A stretch of DNA of 64,000 nt, taken from the NCBI GenBank assembly GCA_021209875.1, contig JAGYVD010000007.1, positions 2,790,001 to 2,854,000 of the forward strand, written 5' to 3'. The number at the start of each line of letters is the position of its first letter. Positions within the stretch are counted from its first letter, which is position 1. The position numbers and the translations under genes are program-made. The notes under the pieces are model-generated. The model did not search any database, was not told where the DNA came from, and worked only from the letters and a program-made list of their open reading frames with translations. Origin of the DNA: Rosellinia necatrix (lineage: Eukaryota; Ascomycota; Sordariomycetes; Xylariales; Xylariaceae). Shown here piece by piece: positions 26,643 through 38,521 of this stretch.

Positions 26643-26750
26643 TATTAAGTTCAGAATAAGAAATAATATTATATTAGTTATAAAACTATTTCTTAAGCTA
26701 GGGTAAAAAGTAGATAAGTTTAGGGTCCCGGGTGCACAGACCACCCTACA
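26643..26750. repeat. right LTR of outer retrotransposon nest
   Basis: Gap-free 108-bp partner of 5189-5296. It differs at roughly 17 positions, almost all G in the left copy to A here on the plus strand, one C to T and two A to G. The changes fall in the first ~75 bp; the last ~35 bp, including the string GTGCACAGACCACC, are identical. The TG start has become TA. It is followed by GTCT, matching the bases before the left LTR. Confidence 0.75.
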
Positions 26751-26754
26751 GTCT

Positions 26755-28254
26755 CTAAAATACTGTCGTACAGTGCATAGAACAGAGTTCCAAGGTAAAT
26801 TGGGAACTATAACTGCCCTGACACTTTAGTTCCAGGCCGCCTCAGCACATGGGCTACGTGAATTCAAATGCTTTCCTAGCGCTATCTTATTTATGGCCAC
26901 CAAATACTAGAAACTTATGTAGCTCTTTCGGTTGAATAATGTGTCGCTAAAGTCATCTCTCGGCATTACAAAGTCCCCCCTCCCTATAAAAAGGTTCAAG
27001 ATAAGAAGGGACCAGTTTGCTCAGCCACCTCTGCTTCTTGCCACAATCTAGCCCTGAACTCTCCACCTGGGAAGCACCGGAAGTGGCTGGCAAAACCCTC
27101 TGCCTACTGCCTAGGCACCTACCTAGCTCTCGTCGCGACGTCGGTGGTGGCATTTTTCTCGAGTATCATAGCCACAAACTCGTGCTTCGTCGTGTGGAGA
27201 CTTGCTAGGTGCAACTATCACACTACTAGTTACCACCCGACACCTGGGATGGTTGTAGTACTAGAATTAGGTGTATAAGGAGCTTAAAAACCCCCTTAAG
27301 TCTTGAGAGGCCCGGCAATCAATTGTTTGCTCTATAGAGCCCTAAATAACAACACTTCTACCGACGTGCTACCTAGAACAAGCCTATGCACTCACTCTGC
27401 GATACCTAACAGGAATTATGCGGGCAGGTGTTCGGTTAGAGTGCAGTTAGCAGAGCCTGGTTGGGGCCCCTTTGCAACACCTTATGTGCCAGAATCAAAC
27501 ATATGATTCTGGAATACTATCGTCCATATTCTAGTAAGACCAAAGTGTTGACAGGGTCACACACCTATATAGGAATGCGCCTATCCCCTATTTAAAACGG
27601 TTTTAGGAATTTTCAAACTCCTTTTCGGATTGCAAAATAATTTGGGAGACCTAAGGCCTTCTATCCGGGGTGGCTCTGTGCACTGCCAGTACAACAGTGT
27701 CGGGTGCTGTGTCATTCCCCCAGAGTACCCCGATGATTAATTAGGATAGGTTTAAAGAGTAATTATATTTTCCACCAAACTCTACAACCCCTTTTATTAT
27801 CAACGCTTTCGTTATATTGATAATGTGATCATGGGTACTTAATATCAGAACATTCATTGCTGCAGGAATTCTATCATCATAGTTGGGTTAGAGTTATTAT
27901 TTGTGCGAGATAAATTTAATTATATTTACTTGGGAGGGATATTCTATGTTTACAATATAGTCATCCTTCACATCATGATAGCCAGGTGATTCTCGATAAT
28001 AAAGGAGCAAAGTGATCGGTACTTCATTTTTGTGAAGTCCCGCGTCAAAGACAGAGTTCTGAAGCGTAATATCCAATTTGAACTCCCCTTCCCCCTTTTA
28101 TAGTGGTGTGATTATGGCATGTTGTTGTTTGATGTAGCGATAGCTATCGATGTTGGTATGGCCTTTGATGGGAGATTATATGTGATAGACGTGCCATTCA
28201 GAAGTGTGTAGAGCATCTCATACCGATTGCCCTTTATAAAGTTAGTCGCCTGTT
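26755..28254. other. intergenic, normal composition
   Basis: 1.5 kb after the outer element. Frames of 60-67 codons occur on both strands near 26953-27506 but overlap each other, lack motifs and look random. Nothing else identifiable. Confidence 0.5.
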
Positions 28255-29853
28255 TTAGGCAGAATCAGACGATTCTGTCGGAGGTACGATAAGTCCTACA
28301 CTTTTAGCTAGAGCGGGTGAAGATTCTAGGAGCTTAAGATCAATTTCTTGTCGTAGTGCCACATCTTTGATAGACGTAACTCTAGAAACCAAAAATTGAC
28401 CGGGGTCTTGTGGAAGTGTCGGTATGCAGCCGTGATTGTCAGCATATTCGGCCAATCTTCCGCAAAAACTGTAAATGAGAGGATGCTTACAACTAGTCAG
28501 ACATAAATATAGTTATATTAACTAAGCCGCTGGGTGGAATTAAGTTAAGCTATTCCGATCGAGCCAGGCCTTTCGACATTACCAGGTCACCGCCTGCCCC
28601 TTTTGAAGGATCTTGAAGATCTTAGGGTTCTCGTAGGTTCTCTTTGTCAAGGCACCAAACATCCAAAATGCAATATCGCTGTGATACGTGCTTGGATCCA
28701 CGCCTTCGTTGTCCTCGATTTCCACGATATCTTCGGGCTTATGATTGCCGCAATCAATCATTATCTCAAACACATCTCGAGCGCCCCGCATCAACCGCGT
28801 CAGGCTATACGCTTCTGAACACACGGTTTTCAAAAGACGGAGTCCATTTGCCTCGCTACTGTCTCTCCTGATCTTCAATGGGCGAAGAAACTCCCAAATG
28901 TAGTCGACAGTTGAAGAGATAAGATCAGACTGCCCAGCAGCACTATCTTTGTGGCCAGCTCCATGATCATTTTGCAGTGCTTTGGCACATTTCATGGACG
29001 CGGATCTCCAATCCACAAAATGTTGCAACTTCAAATTCCCTGGGGGCCCTTCAGTAAAGCGAACGTGGCGCGCATCAAGAAACGACTCACCTGATGGAAT
29101 ATTGGCCAGCAAGGCTGTCTCAAACTCTTCCAGGCTGCTTCCCCATTTGCTCGGATAGTCTGGTTTCGAAAGGATGCGCTCATGGACCTGCAGGAACACC
29201 TTACTACGCACCCAATTCGGGAGAGACTTCACTTGTTGCCGTTCTGACCTAAGCGACTTAAAGAACGGCTCATTATTGGCGCTGTATTCTTCGCTCGGTG
29301 CCTCGTCCTCAAACGTACTCAAAACTAGTTTCCGAATAGAATTCCGAAGTTTTGAAAAGAGGTATTTCACCTCACTATCAAGAGCATATCGCGTCGATTT
29401 CGTCAGGTAGTTATGGAGGTTATTGGAGACATCTGTTAACTTGCGACATTTTTCCATGGGGGTGAGTTGGTACGATAAAGTATCCTCCCTTTGTCGTATA
29501 TCCCCGAGTGTGCGGTCAGGTAGCCGATACGTCGAGCCTTGAGGCTGGTGCTGGATTGCGTTGCTTTCTTGGGATACCAAATGATAGTAGTGATGATACT
29601 TATAGGTGGTTCTATCAGTAGAGAATACATAGATCAGATTTGACAGACTCACAGCGAGTTCTTGCCTCTGGGTGGATAAGTGATGTAGTGAGGTGAACAT
29701 AACAAATTCTTGCCGGAGCAATCCCGCTATTGTGGCAGCTTCCAAACCAAACAATGCCCGTAGTACCGGTTTGATCTGTTCCAGGAAAAGATTGGCCAGT
29801 CCGTCCATGTCACTAGGGGCGTGTTGTAAAAATTGGTGCTCCATGATTAACAT
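28255..29853 (-). CDS. unrecognised protein, ~494 aa, two exons
   Basis: The main open frame (29853-28579, 424 codons) is intact. I extend it with a second exon: the last 2 nt of codon 424 precede a GTAATG donor, and a 114-nt intron (28582-28469) with a CTGAC branch site ends in TTTACAG. The next exon (28468-28255) continues in frame for about 70 codons to a TAA. Without splicing the frame stops at once in the intron. The second Met (29844) has the better initiation context. The product is polar, predominantly helical in composition, with no signal peptide, membrane segment or motif I recognise. The unspliced ORF is the alternative. It is divergent from the Hsp70-like pseudogene at 30746. Codon use is normal and there are no RIP-type stops, so it appears functional. 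Confidence 0.75.
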
Positions 29854-30745
29854 GAGCCGACGGTGTTCTGTTTGTATTTACAGCTTCCTGGAAGTTGATC
29901 CTAGAGATGATTCGATACGGTGTTCAGCGGGTGAGCAAAGGTCTTTATGGAGAAGGAATTTAAGGCCGGAGGTTACCTCCAAAATATATAATAGGGGGCG
30001 CGCAAGAGGTACCCGAATTTCCGATGGACGCGAACCCTAAAGAATGGGAGTGGATATACTGGCGGCAGCCACGAACAGTCTGATAATAGTTAAATCCGTA
30101 TAGGTCGAGCTTACAGCGGATCTTACAATAGGGCAGATTACCCTTATTTAGGAAGCACAGTGGCGTGTCGACGCTTAAAGATGAACGCCACTCGTCGGGG
30201 GTATCGCGACTGTATTGCGTAAAGGCTCCAAAGAATGCGCTGGGTCATGGAAAAGGGAGACAGGTTTTCTAGTAGTAGCGACGGGGTTAGTATTGGTGCT
30301 TGGCTAGCGGAAAATAAGATCAAGGCAATGACTGGCTGGCATGGCTCGACCTGGCTCTACCAGGCCCAGTGTGGTGTGAATGGGGAATGCGGGCAGGCAG
30401 GCAAGACGGGGTTTGAAGATCAGTTTTCTGATTAGCGCCTATGTTTGGCAAGGAAGTACCTATCTCTTGTAGTATACCTGCATACAAACGTAGATGCCTA
30501 AAGGAAGGAAAGCAAATGGGGGGAAGGGGGGGACAGGTGAAAAGAAAAACAAATTCGAGGAAAGAAAGACCAAGACAGAACGATGAAGGGCTACGCACGC
30601 CAAGAAAGGATCTCTAGTGTGCTCGTCTTGTTTGTTTTACCTGACTATCATAGTTTCAATCCCTTGTGTGTTACCAATATTCCAGTTCAAGGACCCCGAG
30701 ACTTCTTTATCATTTGCACATCCCGCCTCATTCCCGGGATAAATA
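29854..30745. other. divergent intergenic region
   Basis: 892 bp between the 5' ends of the minus-strand gene and the Hsp70-like pseudogene. It should hold both promoters. Short frames are present but nothing supports a gene. A TATATAATA element lies near 29985-29995 but its strand and relevance are unclear. Confidence 0.45.
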
Positions 30746-32616
30746 ATGCCAGATAATTCGGCGAAGGAAAACCTGACTGGGGTTCTCAGTGGCCGATTCT
30801 CACTCGAGGCCGAAAATCAGCTGCTAATTGGGCTAGACTTTGGAACGACTTACTCAGGTGTTGCGTATGCTTTCTATACCTTGGGAAAGAAGACTGATAT
30901 ATGCAATATCGATGACTAGCCCGGTATGCTAACCTATCCCGCATATGCCAGTCACATTTATCGGCTAAGTGACTAGGGCCTAATAATTCCCGCGAGGCGG
31001 AAGTGCTCACGCTCATCCGTTACAAATCTGAGGATCTAGGTATTATGAATGGGGTGGGCAGTTTGATTGGCGCTCCGGCGTAATCTGAAGTGCTAAGCTT
31101 GTGCTTGATCCTTCACAGCCGCGACCTGTGTACATCCCCGCTAGTAACATCAAGGGTGAGATAAAGAAATTGTTGAAGGACCCTATCGATGTCGCCGCCG
31201 GTTATATACGGGTCATGCATTTGCATGTGTTGTCAAAGATCGAGTTAGTTTCCCCAAGGGATTATGTAGCGCCTATCAAAAACAGTCTTCTCTCAGCGTC
31301 CCAGCCGTCCGATCAGATGAAGCCAAAGATAGCACTCTACGTATAGGTTTCCGACAAGCTAGCATCGGTAAATTTGGTTAAACTGCTATAGGCAGTAAAA
31401 GCGGCTGGGGTCCATCCAGTAACCTTGGTTAAGGAGCCAGAAGCAGCAGCCGCCTTATACACTCTGTATATACAGCAGAGAGCTCTGAATGTAAGCTCCA
31501 CATCGTTCTTAAAAGAAAAAGAGAAAAGCCATTGATCTTTCCTAAATTTAGAGGGGCGATGTATTCGTGGTCGGCGATGTCGACTAAGGAACTGTTGATT
31601 TGATCACGTACGAAGTCATCAGCATGAAGCCCGCATTGGAGCTTGCTGAAGTGGTCTCCGGCAACGGTAAGTATTCGCCAGCTGTAAACACAGTTGTATT
31701 ATAAGAGCTGATAATGGCCATAGGTGGAATAACCGACTCTCTTGTCTTGAATCAGGGATTCGCGGATGTAGTCCGGCATTTCGTGGGTATGAGCAGTGGA
31801 TTACACTCGAAAATAGCGTCGGGTGGTTTAAGGCAGTAAATGAGTTTGACAAGATGATTAAGACATTCTTTAGGGAGGAGCAAAGACGAAGGGTTCTACA
31901 TCTCATCCCCGTTGGCCAAGCTGAAAGATAACCCAGACGAAGGCCTAGAAAACGACTGCTGGAAATTGAGCGGAAGCTGTGTTCAGAAGATATTCGAACC
32001 CGTTATCATCGGCATCATTCAACTCATCGACGAGCAGGTGAAGAATACCATGCTGAGACTGAAAGGGCGTGGTATGGCTGAGAGTTTTCCCTTCTTCAAA
32101 CTTGAAACAGAAATTTGGAGAGAGGCTAACGAATCCAGGGGATCTTCTTGGTAAGCGGGTTCGGTTTTAGTCAGTATTCAAAGGCACATATTGAAAAGAA
32201 GTGCCGGACATTCAGGTTTGTATCCCTCGAGCCTGTCTCGAAATCTCTTGTCCTCACATGTGACACAGGTGATTCAACTGGATAATGAGTGGGCTGCAAT
32301 TGCCGAGTAAGTTCAGGCTGCTTGATGTCTCAAGAAAGCATATTAAAATAATTAGAAGGGCTGTTTTGAGCGGATGCCAAACCACGCAGTCGTCACATCA
32401 ACGAAGGCGTTTCAGCACTACGGCGCTTCATCCTAGGATGTGTATGCAACCTAGACGAATAAGGAACAACATACAATGCCTTAGCCGATAGACGGTATGA
32501 CTAAGATTGAAAAGGTCAGACGAGCAACTTGATTCCAACCATCCTTTATGCTGATCTATATCACCAACAGGGCATACCGCGCAGTATAAATAGCATGTAT
32601 TCTAGAGGGGAGCGTA
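30746..32616 (+). pseudogene. Hsp70-like ATPase pseudogene, 5' and central part
   Basis: The frame from the ATG at 30746 reads LLIGLDFGTTYSGVAYAF near residue 26, the phosphate-1 loop of actin/Hsp70 ATPases. Further Hsp70-like blocks follow in order in shifting frames: KLLKDPIDVAAGYIR (about 31160), LVKEPEAAALYTL-like (31425), GTVDLITYEV at phosphate-2 (31590), KIFEPVI..II.L..EQV (31990), IFLVSGFGFSQY (32143) and QHYGAS (32380). A clean 57-nt intron (31667-31723) joins GNG to GIT in frame. It is broken by many stops, including TAG in DD-stop-PG where relatives have Trp (a G-to-A change), a stop inside phosphate-2, and frameshifts near 31785 and 31885. This is the fungal Hsp70-like (HSPA12-like) group, cytosolic and of unknown function. 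Its C-terminus lies beyond the AT-rich insertion at 38088-38521. Confidence 0.85.
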
Positions 32617-32627
32617 AGCCTAATACG
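32617..32627. repeat. possible 11-bp target-site duplication, left
   Basis: AGCCTAATACG at the left edge of the AT-rich insertion corresponds to AGCCTAATATG at 38077-38087 at its right edge (one C/T difference). A duplication of about 11 bp would fit a non-LTR (LINE-type) insertion, but chance cannot be excluded. Confidence 0.35.
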
Positions 32628-33676
32628 GGTCGCTTTTGGTACGAGGCCGTAGCTAAAAGTATAATAAACGTATGCTTATTTTTTAGCGTTAAATTTAATA
32701 CGTAGTCGGGCCTAAAAAACTAGCCGGAAAAATGCCTAAACTTATGCCTTAAGCGTTTATTTTATTTATAAATAAAATAATAAAAATTAAAAAATATAAT
32801 TAATCCATAAAATAAAAAAAAGTTAAAAATATATAACTAAATATAATTAAATAAATTTTTTAAGTAAGGCTAGCTAAACAGAATAAAAAATATAGCTAGG
32901 TTTATAAATAAAAACTTTTTTTTTTAGCTTTTATAACTTTTTTTTTAATAAATATAATAATATAATATAAATTTGCTTTAAATTTAAAGCGCTAATAATA
33001 TATTAACGCTTAGCTTTTAATAAATAATAATGCTTTCAACTTTAAATAAAAACGCGCCAGCTTATTACTAGCTTTTTAGCCCGCTATTATTAAAATTATA
33101 TAATAAAAATAAATTTTTAATAAATTTTTTTAAATTTAATGCTAATTTATTATAAATTAAAAGCTTATTATAATAATTAAACGTTAGGTCTATTATATCT
33201 ATTATATATTTTATATTATAAAAATTAATAGTTATAATTTAAAATAAATTTAATATTAACTTATATAAAATATAAACGTTTTTATATAAATAATATTAAT
33301 ACGTAAACTTTAAATATATATATTATATAAAAGCTTAAAAAAACCGTTTAAATAAATATTTTAATATAAGTTATTAAAATTAATATATAATAAATTTAAT
33401 ACTAATTTGCTGCTAAATTAATATAAATAATATAAAAATTAAAAAATAATAAGACTTATTTATGTAGGCCTGGGCAGCCGCACGTTATAATTATGTTACG
33501 TTAAATATTTATAAAACGTTTTAAAACGCTAGAAATAAAAATCTGTTATAAATTTATAATAAATTTAATACTAATTATAAAGCCTTACTATATAAAACTA
33601 TTAATAAAATTTAAAATTAAAATTTAAAGCAAAAATAAATTAAAAAGCTGCTGTAATAAAAGCTTTTAATAATAAC

Positions 33677-33711
<35 letters not shown>

Positions 33712-36700
33712 AGACGATAATATAAACAATAATAAAAATAATAAAAATCGCGGCAAAAAAAATATAAATTTGCTTAATAAAAATCTTTTTTTAAATGTTT
33801 TAACGCTAAAAGCTGTTAATAAATAAATTAGCTATAAATTAAGCTTAAATTTAATATATAATAGCTTAAACGTTAAATAAAAAATATATAATATAAAATG
33901 TTTTTAAATAGTCTGATTATTTTATATTTTGCTGCAAATTTAATATAAATTTAATATATAGTAATATATATTTTTCTTATTTAATAGTCTAAAGCAAATT
34001 TGCTATAAATTTGCTATATAGTTAATTAAATATACTACTGCTAGATTTTATTAAAATTAAAAATAAATTTATAATAAATTTAACGTTTATATTAAATATA
34101 TTTATCTGTTTGCTAATAAAAACAAATTTAACGCGAATTTAATATTAAATAAACTTTTAAAACAAAACAATAAATATATCCAAAGTTTAATTTTTTATTA
34201 GCTTTTATAATATAAAATAATTTAAGCTTATATTAAATATAAAACGTTTATTAATTTTTAATATTTTAGTTAAAAACGTTTTATAATAATATTTTATTAT
34301 ATTTAATATTTAACGGCTTAAAAGTTTTATATTGTTTTTGTTTATTTTTATATTATATATATACTAAATAGCGTTTTATTTAAAACTATAATTTAAATAC
34401 GTGTTATAGTTAATTTTTAAACGTAATAAATAGTTTTATAAAATTTAAAATGTTTTAATTTTTAAAAAAGCGCTATATATAAAATAAAAAGTAGTAATAA
34501 ATTATATATATATATTAAAATAATGTTTTATTTTAAAAAGTTTGCTATATAAATAATTAAGCATAATAGGCTGTTTATAATATTTATTATTACGTTTATT
34601 CCGAAGCGTTTTTTATCTGTTTTTATTTCGCGTAATAATATTTAAAAATAGTTTTTATTTATTAAAAATTAAATTAATAATTTTAATAAGCTTAAAACGG
34701 CTTATTTATAAAGCTTTTATAAATTAAATTTGTTATATATAATCTTGCTTAGTTATAAAAAGCTGTGCTAAACTATTATAAAAGCTGCGTTAATTATTAA
34801 TTTATTATATAAGTTTTTATCTGCTGTAGCTTTATTTAATACTAGTTTAGTTAAAAGTTGTTTTAAAATTAAAGCTTTAATAAAGTTGTTTTGTTTATAA
34901 AAAAAAAAATATGCTGCTTTTTAAATTAAACGTTTAATATATAAATGTTTAAAAACTTATATGTTTAAAAATAAGTTAATATAGATTAAACGTAATATAA
35001 ATATATATTTATTTAAAATTAAGCTTTAAATAAGCCGCTATAAAAAATTAAATATATAGTTATATATATATAAAATAAAAATTTATATTAATATAAGCTA
35101 AGCTAGCTTATTTTAATAAAAGCATTAGTTTTTATATAAGTTTGTTATAATGTTATATATTTTTAAGTTAAATTTATTAAGCCTGCATATAATAAATAAA
35201 TATAATTATTTTTAAAATAAAATAAATTATTGCTTTAGATTTTGTTTAAAAACGCGAAGTTAAATTATTTTTAATAAAAACTGCTAATTAAAATATAAAT
35301 TAATAATCGTTATAAATTTAGTTTAAAATAAAGTATTAATTAAATTATTATTTTATAATATAACCTGTTTAACTTAAAATAGATATTATTTTATATAGCT
35401 AAAATAAATATTTTATAAAATAAATATAATAATAAAAGTTTTTTATAAATATGTTAATTAAACTAGCTTATATAGTTATATTATTTATATAAATAATTAT
35501 AATATTAAACGTTTAATATATATATTAATATTAAAACATGATTTAAATCGCTATAATTTTAAAAATATTAATATTTTATAATGCTTTGCTTTTAAAATAT
35601 AAATAGCTATAAGCCTAGTTTTTAAAAATAAATAGCGTTATATGCTAGTTATAAATATTTACTTTTATTTTAAATTAAAATTTATTAAGCTTTAATTTTA
35701 AAACGTTTATAAATAAATAATAAGTTAAATAATTGTTTATATTTAATATAAATATTTTATTAAAGTTTTTAAAACGTTAAACTATTAAATAAAGTTTTAT
35801 ATTATATATTTAAACAATAATTAAAGCAGCTATAAATTAAATTTAAACAGCAATACTTATATATTATAAAAAAGCTTTACTAATTAAAATTATTATAGCA
35901 TAAAAACTTAAATAACTTATAACTTTTTAGTTTTTTATAAAATATCTGCGGTTTTAATATTATTTTAAATATAATTTGCTTTATTTTTTTTTTTTTATTA
36001 ATAAGCTGTGTTTATATTAAAAACGTATTAATTTTAATACTAAAAACTTTTATATAAATATTTTTATAGTTTTTATTATAGTTTAAAATTAAGCTTAGTA
36101 CGTTTAAAAATAGTTATATTTTTAATAAATATTAAATATTTTTAAATATATAACGCAGATATTATAAAAATAAAATCGTTTAAATAATATATTATTAATA
36201 TAAATAAAAAAAGCTTTTAAAATTTAATATAAACTTTTAATAAATAAGTTAAAAATAAAAAAGCTATATATAAGCTAAACAAAAAATAATTTTTATAAAA
36301 AAACTTTAATTTTTATTTAAATTTAAGCAGCATTTATTATAAAAATATAACTAAAACTAATTAAAACGCGTTTTTTAAGTTTTTTTTAATAAAATATATG
36401 TTTAAGCCTGCGGCTTAAACTAAATTAAATATTTGTTATATTATTAAATATTTAAGCGCTGTTATTTCGGGTTAAATTTAATTATTAATTAAACTGTTTT
36501 TAAAAAAAAACAAGTAGTATATTTAGCGCTATTTTTTAAAAAATTTTAAAACTAAGCTTAAAAAAAAATAAACTAAGCTTATAAAGCTGCTTTATTTTAT
36601 AATCTAATTTTATATTAAATCTGCTTTAATTTATTATTTAATTATTAAATAGTTTTTATTAACTAATTTTAAGTTATTTAAGCGGTCTAAGTTAAAATAG

Positions 36701-38076
36701 CTTTTATAGCTTAAATAAGTTTTATAATATAAAATATTAATTAATAGTTTTTTAAATTATTTAAATAATTTTATAACGTTTTTTATTAAAATTTAAATTA
36801 AAAAAAAAACCAAAAAGTTATAAATAAAAAGTTTATTTAATTAAAAATTTTAAACTTTAGTATTATATTTACTACAGGTTTAAATAATAGCTTTAAAACT
36901 AGTATTATTATTTAAATAATTAATAATATTTTAAATTGTTTTTAAAGTAAATATAAGTTAAGTTTTAGTTAAATTATTAAGCTATAACTAGGTTATAAAA
37001 TAATTAATTTATTCTAAGCTTTTTTTTTAATATAAGCTGGTTTTTTATATATGTTTTTGCAGCAGCAGCATATATATTTATAGCAGCATAAAATTAAGCC
37101 AGTTTTAATATAGTTATAATTATTTTATTTATTATAAAGTTTATTTTTTAATAAAATATATTTAAATATAAGTTGTTTTTAATTTAATTTATTATTAAAT
37201 TAACGTAGTTTATTATTTTTAAAGCTATAACTAATAAATAATTAAATTTTTATTTTTAATTTTATTTTAACTATAAAGCAGCTATATATAAAATTATTTA
37301 TAATTAAAACTATATATAATTATAATTTAAATAATTATATATAAATTATTATAAAAATTAAAAATTTTATATTTAAATAAAAATATTATTTTTATATGCT
37401 TTTAATTTAAAAATATTATTTATATTATAATATTTTTTTTAGTTTATATATAAAATTATAGCTACGTTTAAAATATATATATTTTTTATTTATAGCTTAA
37501 TTAAGTTTATTAGTTTAAAGTTGCTGCAAAATATTATTATAATTTATTTTTAATCGATTTTCAAAAACTAGCCTGTTATTAATTAAACTATAAAAAATAA
37601 TTTATATATTTTAATAAACTTAAAATTTAAATTTAAGCTTTTTAAACAGGCTAAACTTAACTTAATTTTAAATTTAAGTCAGTTTAACTAAAGTTTTTTT
37701 TTTTTTTTATATTTAAAATGCTGTAAGCAAAAATATAGCTTGTATTAAACAATTTTTTTTTTTAAAAATAAAAAAATGCCTGCTGTATTAGCTTTAGTTT
37801 GTTTTTAAAAAAATTACAGGTTTAATTTAATATAAATATAAATTAATAGCAAGTTAAAAATTATAATATTATTTATATTATTAAAAAATTTAGTTTATAT
37901 AGTTGCTAAAAATAAAACTTTAGCTTATATATTTTTTGTTATATTATTAGCTTTAAAACAAAAAAGCATTATTATAAATATAATATTATTACAGCTTTTA
38001 AACGTTTTTTTAATATTAAAATATTTAATTTATTATTTTTTCTTTTGTTTTAATAAATAAATTTAAAGCTATTTCG
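32628..38076. mobile_element. AT-saturated insertion splitting the Hsp70-like pseudogene
   Basis: About 5.4 kb of A+T-rich sequence sits between the two parts of one decayed gene, so it must be an insertion. The left ~130 bp keep some G and C (for example GGCCGTAGC near 32643); the rest has stops in every frame. I found no LTR pair or terminal inverted repeat. The length and the 11-bp flanking repeat would suit a LINE-like element, but the class is undetermined. A (TAA)n microsatellite lies at about 33669-33710. Confidence 0.6.
33669..33710. repeat. AAT trinucleotide microsatellite
   Basis: About 13 AAT units with one ACA interruption near the left end, within the AT-rich insertion. Confidence 0.9.
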
Positions 38077-38087
38077 AGCCTAATATG
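38077..38087. repeat. possible 11-bp target-site duplication, right
   Basis: Right partner of 32617-32627, with one transition between the two copies. It marks the return to normal base composition. Confidence 0.35.
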
Positions 38088-38521
38088 CTTAAGAGTTAAA
38101 GTTGTAGAAAGGGAAGTTAAGTAGTGGAGCCCTGACCCTAGTAGAACCCAATCATTTAATAATATAATACGTGATATACACACATGGAAGAGGGTCTCAA
38201 GAAAGAGCAGCAGATCAAGTTCCCCTTTGTGTGGTATCTGCTAGTTCCTTATTCGCCTAGCCAACCCATCCCCAGCTACAACCTCCTTTCATCGGAGGCT
38301 AAGTTAGCTCCGGCGTATCCAGGAGCTGAGACCCAGTCCAATTGCACTCTGGTGGCTGATCTAACCTCGGCGGACAGAACACGGTTGCGGGAGAGAAAAG
38401 GAAGGGATGGCAAGGATTATGTTGAGATACACTACAAGCTAGTCGTACGGATGCAGCCAATACAACGTTTACGCTGGAGATGGATGGTAGAGAATTCGGC
38501 AGTATTAATGTGAGTTATTAG
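38088..38521 (+). pseudogene. Hsp70-like pseudogene, C-terminal end
   Basis: From 38184 the frame reads KEQQIKFPFVWYLL, then a Cys-Thr-Leu-Val-Ala-Asp-Leu block followed by DRTRL, and VEIHYKLVVRM, the C-terminal beta region typical of fungal Hsp70-like ATPases. Around 38453 a one-base frameshift occurs; the next frame continues NTTFTLEMDGREFGSINVSY and ends at TAG 38519-38521, which is how these proteins usually finish. It follows naturally on the part ending near 32616, so I take both as one gene interrupted by the insertion. The first ~95 bp after the insertion cannot be aligned confidently. Confidence 0.7.

Larger units (their letters stand above)
5189..26750. mobile_element. nested LTR-retrotransposon block, RIP-degraded
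   Basis: The region between the paired 108-bp LTRs is 21.3 kb and overwhelmingly A+T, with no open frame of note. One 7.8-kb LTR element (9329-17128) with its own target duplication is nested inside, leaving about 13.5 kb, still too long for one element, so further nested insertions are likely but I could not delimit them by eye. Remaining G and C are scattered in short words such as AGCT and CTG, as expected after saturating C-to-T/G-to-A mutation. No reverse transcriptase, integrase or protease motif could be read in any frame. Confidence 0.65.

Noticed and set aside
32640..38090. Possible terminal inverted repeat (GGCCGTAGCTAAAA left, GGCTCGAAATAGCTTTAA right) of a DNA transposon
   Set aside because: Matches are partial and need gaps; not better than chance in AT-rich sequence.
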